6,306 nucleotides of DNA. Source: Micrococcaceae bacterium (GTDB lineage Bacteria; Actinomycetota; Actinomycetes; Actinomycetales; Micrococcaceae). The first letter of the stretch is position 1; each line of letters begins with the position of its first letter. Position numbers and translations under genes: made by a program. The DNA lies in NCBI GenBank assembly GCA_003486025.1, contig DNHA01000140.1:6182-12487 (forward strand), in the 5' to 3' direction. The notes under the pieces are model-generated. The model saw nothing but the letters and a program-made list of their open reading frames with translations, was not told the origin of the DNA and ran no database searches. Of the stretch, positions 5,222-6,306 are shown piece after piece.

Positions 5222-5850
5222 CGAGCCTGCGCCCGGTTCCGGGGTTCGGAACAAAAACCATCTACCGCGGTGTGGCCCCGCAAGCCACGGACGCCGCGTA
5301 CGCCGGGCAGCTACGCCTGCGGGGAATCACTACGCTGATCGATCTGCGTGAACCACGCGAAATTCCACGCGAACCGCTGGGAGCCATTGACGGGCTGCGC
5401 TACCGGGGGATTCCGCTCTATTGCGGGCAGAACCCCAGCGACCGGACGCTGAGTGAGAACCAGCGGATATTGCTCGATGGCCGTGGGGCGCGGCTGGTTG
5501 CGGCCCTTCGGGTGATCGCGCAGCCGGCGGACGGAAACACCGCGGTGGTCTGCCAGAGCGGCGGAAAGCGCACCGGGCTGGTGATCGCACTGCTGCTCGA
5601 AGCGATGGGAGTCGCGCGCGAACTGATCATCGCCGACTATGCCTCGGCGGTCCGTGAACCGGCCTATGGCCCGCCCGGTCATATCGCGGCGGCTCTGAAT
5701 GGCACCCTGGATTGGCTGGTTGAAAGCTATGGTTCGGTGACCGGCTACCTGCTGAGCAAGGGGCTGACCGGGGCCGAACTGCACAGGCTGCTAGAGCTAG
5801 GCACCGATGCCAGAGCAAGCACCGTGCGGCCACTGGTGGCCAGCTCATGA
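5188..5850 (+). CDS. Tyrosine-protein phosphatase-like protein (Y_phosphatase3/MPtpB type) with variant P-loop
   Basis: This is a 220-residue cytoplasmic phosphatase of the cysteine-dependent CX5R class; relatives act on phosphotyrosine, phosphoserine/threonine or phosphoinositides. The visible order matches MPtpB-like proteins: an N-terminal FGTKTIYRGVAP segment (20-31), TLIDLREPREIP (49-60, the DLR..E strand), the P-loop CQSGGKRTG with Cys122 and Arg128, a helix with a DYASA-like motif (150-154), and a C-terminal YGSVTGYLLSKGLTGAEL segment (181-198). Odd features: the residue before the catalytic Cys is Val rather than His, and the loop reads QSGGK in place of the usual xAGKD. This changes the residues that lower the Cys pKa and may contribute the general acid. 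It may thus be weakly active, have altered specificity, or bind without turning over. No signal peptide is seen. The downstream metallophosphoesterase starts within its stop (ATGA). The family is fairly sure; activity and substrate are not. Confidence 0.88.
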   Translation: MSPLQVAAAELTSLRPVPGFGTKTIYRGVAPQATDAAYAGQLRLRGITTLIDLREPREIPREPLGAIDGLRYRGIPLYCGQNPSDRTLSENQRILLDGRGARLVAALRVIAQPADGNTAVVCQSGGKRTGLVIALLLEAMGVARELIIADYASAVREPAYGPPGHIAAALNGTLDWLVESYGSVTGYLLSKGLTGAELHRLLELGTDARASTVRPLVASS

Positions 5851-6306
5851 AAAAGCTCACTGTGGTGCAGCTGAGCGACCCGCACCTGTGTGCCGAGGGA
5901 AAACTGCTGCACGGCACCATCGACGCCTGGGCACGATTGCGTGCGGCACTGCATTCGGCCAAGCATTTTAATCCCGACGTGGTGGTGGTGACCGGGGATA
6001 TTGCCGACCGCGGGGCACTGATCCACGGCCGGGCGGCCAAACTCTTCGCCAAGTTCCAGGATGAGCTTGGCTGCCCGATCATCACCGTGCCCGGCAACCA
6101 CGACCCGCAGGATTCAATCAACGAAGCCTTCAACGTGTACCGGCTATCGACCGGTCCCCGCATCGCAAACACCGTCCACGAGATCAACGGGCTGCGCATC
6201 ATCGGATTGGATAGCGGCGGGTACCGCGAATCGAAGGGGAGCCTGGATATGGAACAGCTGCAGTGGCTCTCGGGCCTGCTTCGGGTCCCGGCACCGCGCG
6301 GTTCGC
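5847..6306 (+). CDS. Metallophosphoesterase, CpdA-like class III cyclic-nucleotide phosphodiesterase, 3' end outside window
   Basis: It is a cytoplasmic two-metal phosphoesterase; CpdA-type relatives hydrolyse 3',5'-cAMP. The visible 153 codons carry the N-terminal metal-binding motifs in order: SDPHL (10-14; Asp11, His13), TGDIAD (49-54; Asp51) and PGNHD (82-86; Asn84, His85), then a GLDSGG strand (120-125). The later His and GHxH motifs should lie past the right edge, as relatives have about 250-300 residues. ATG 5847 overlaps the stop of the phosphatase gene by four bases (ATGA), so translation is coupled; no strong own ribosome site is seen. The product begins MKKLTVVQLSDPHL, the usual form for this family, which supports the start. 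The coupling pairs a protein/lipid-phosphatase-like enzyme with a cyclic-nucleotide- or other phosphodiester-cleaving one. The superfamily is sure; cAMP as substrate is inferred from similarity of motif order only. Confidence 0.9.
   Translation, partial: MKKLTVVQLSDPHLCAEGKLLHGTIDAWARLRAALHSAKHFNPDVVVVTGDIADRGALIHGRAAKLFAKFQDELGCPIITVPGNHDPQDSINEAFNVYRLSTGPRIANTVHEINGLRIIGLDSGGYRESKGSLDMEQLQWLSGLLRVPAPRGS

Noticed and set aside
5311..5784. 157-codon reverse frame, and reverse frames at 5627-6202 and 5745-6101
   Set aside because: Antisense shadows of the phosphatase and phosphodiesterase genes, which carry their active-site motifs in the forward frames.
1..6306. CRISPR array, tRNA, rRNA, riboswitch, prophage or attachment site
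   Set aside because: No regularly spaced repeats, cloverleaf-like sequence or phage gene was seen on reading both strands; a covariance-model scan would be needed to exclude small RNAs.

Overview
The window looks like chromosomal DNA from a high-GC actinobacterium. The coding sequence is GC-rich with mostly G or C at third codon positions, Shine-Dalgarno sites are strong (AAGGAG type), and short ATGA or TAATG overlaps join co-directional genes. The protein styles are compatible with the Micrococcaceae (Arthrobacter/Glutamicibacter-like), but that placement is inference from family resemblance and not proven. I saw no tRNA, rRNA, CRISPR array, insertion sequence or phage gene.

Left part (1-3701). 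A major facilitator superfamily (MFS) transporter resembling the aromatic acid:H+ symporter (AAHS) family runs leftward off the window (start at 1219). Across a 334-base divergent control region lies a rightward two-gene operon: a classical short-chain dehydrogenase/reductase (SDR, 1554-2315) and a CynX/NimT-type MFS transporter (2315-3658), joined by a TAATG overlap. The control region carries three inverted repeats built on GATTC(C)/(G)GAATC half-sites plus a 10-base direct repeat. This is what one would expect for a ligand-responsive operator region, although no regulator gene lies in the window. The operon ends in a long hairpin that begins at the stop codon. Together these genes look like an uptake and oxidation locus for a small, perhaps aromatic or carboxylic, compound; the substrate is unknown.

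Middle (3659-4934). A 325-base gap with no certain gene holds two strong hairpins and one weakly supported 59-codon ORF. Convergent to it is a stand-alone fabH (3-oxoacyl-ACP synthase III) with an intact Cys-His-Asn triad. No fatty-acid synthesis neighbours are present in the window.

Right part (4935-6306). Divergent from fabH is a two-gene signalling-type operon: a tyrosine-phosphatase-like protein of the MPtpB/Y_phosphatase3 kind with an unusual P-loop (VCQSGGKRTG), then a CpdA-like class III cyclic-nucleotide phosphodiesterase/metallophosphoesterase. The second gene overlaps the first by ATGA and runs off the right edge. A 40-codon leader ORF with a good ribosome site overlaps the start of the phosphatase gene. 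I found no clearly new multi-gene system. The items most worth a second look are the operator array, the variant phosphatase with its coupled phosphodiesterase, and the two small ORFs.
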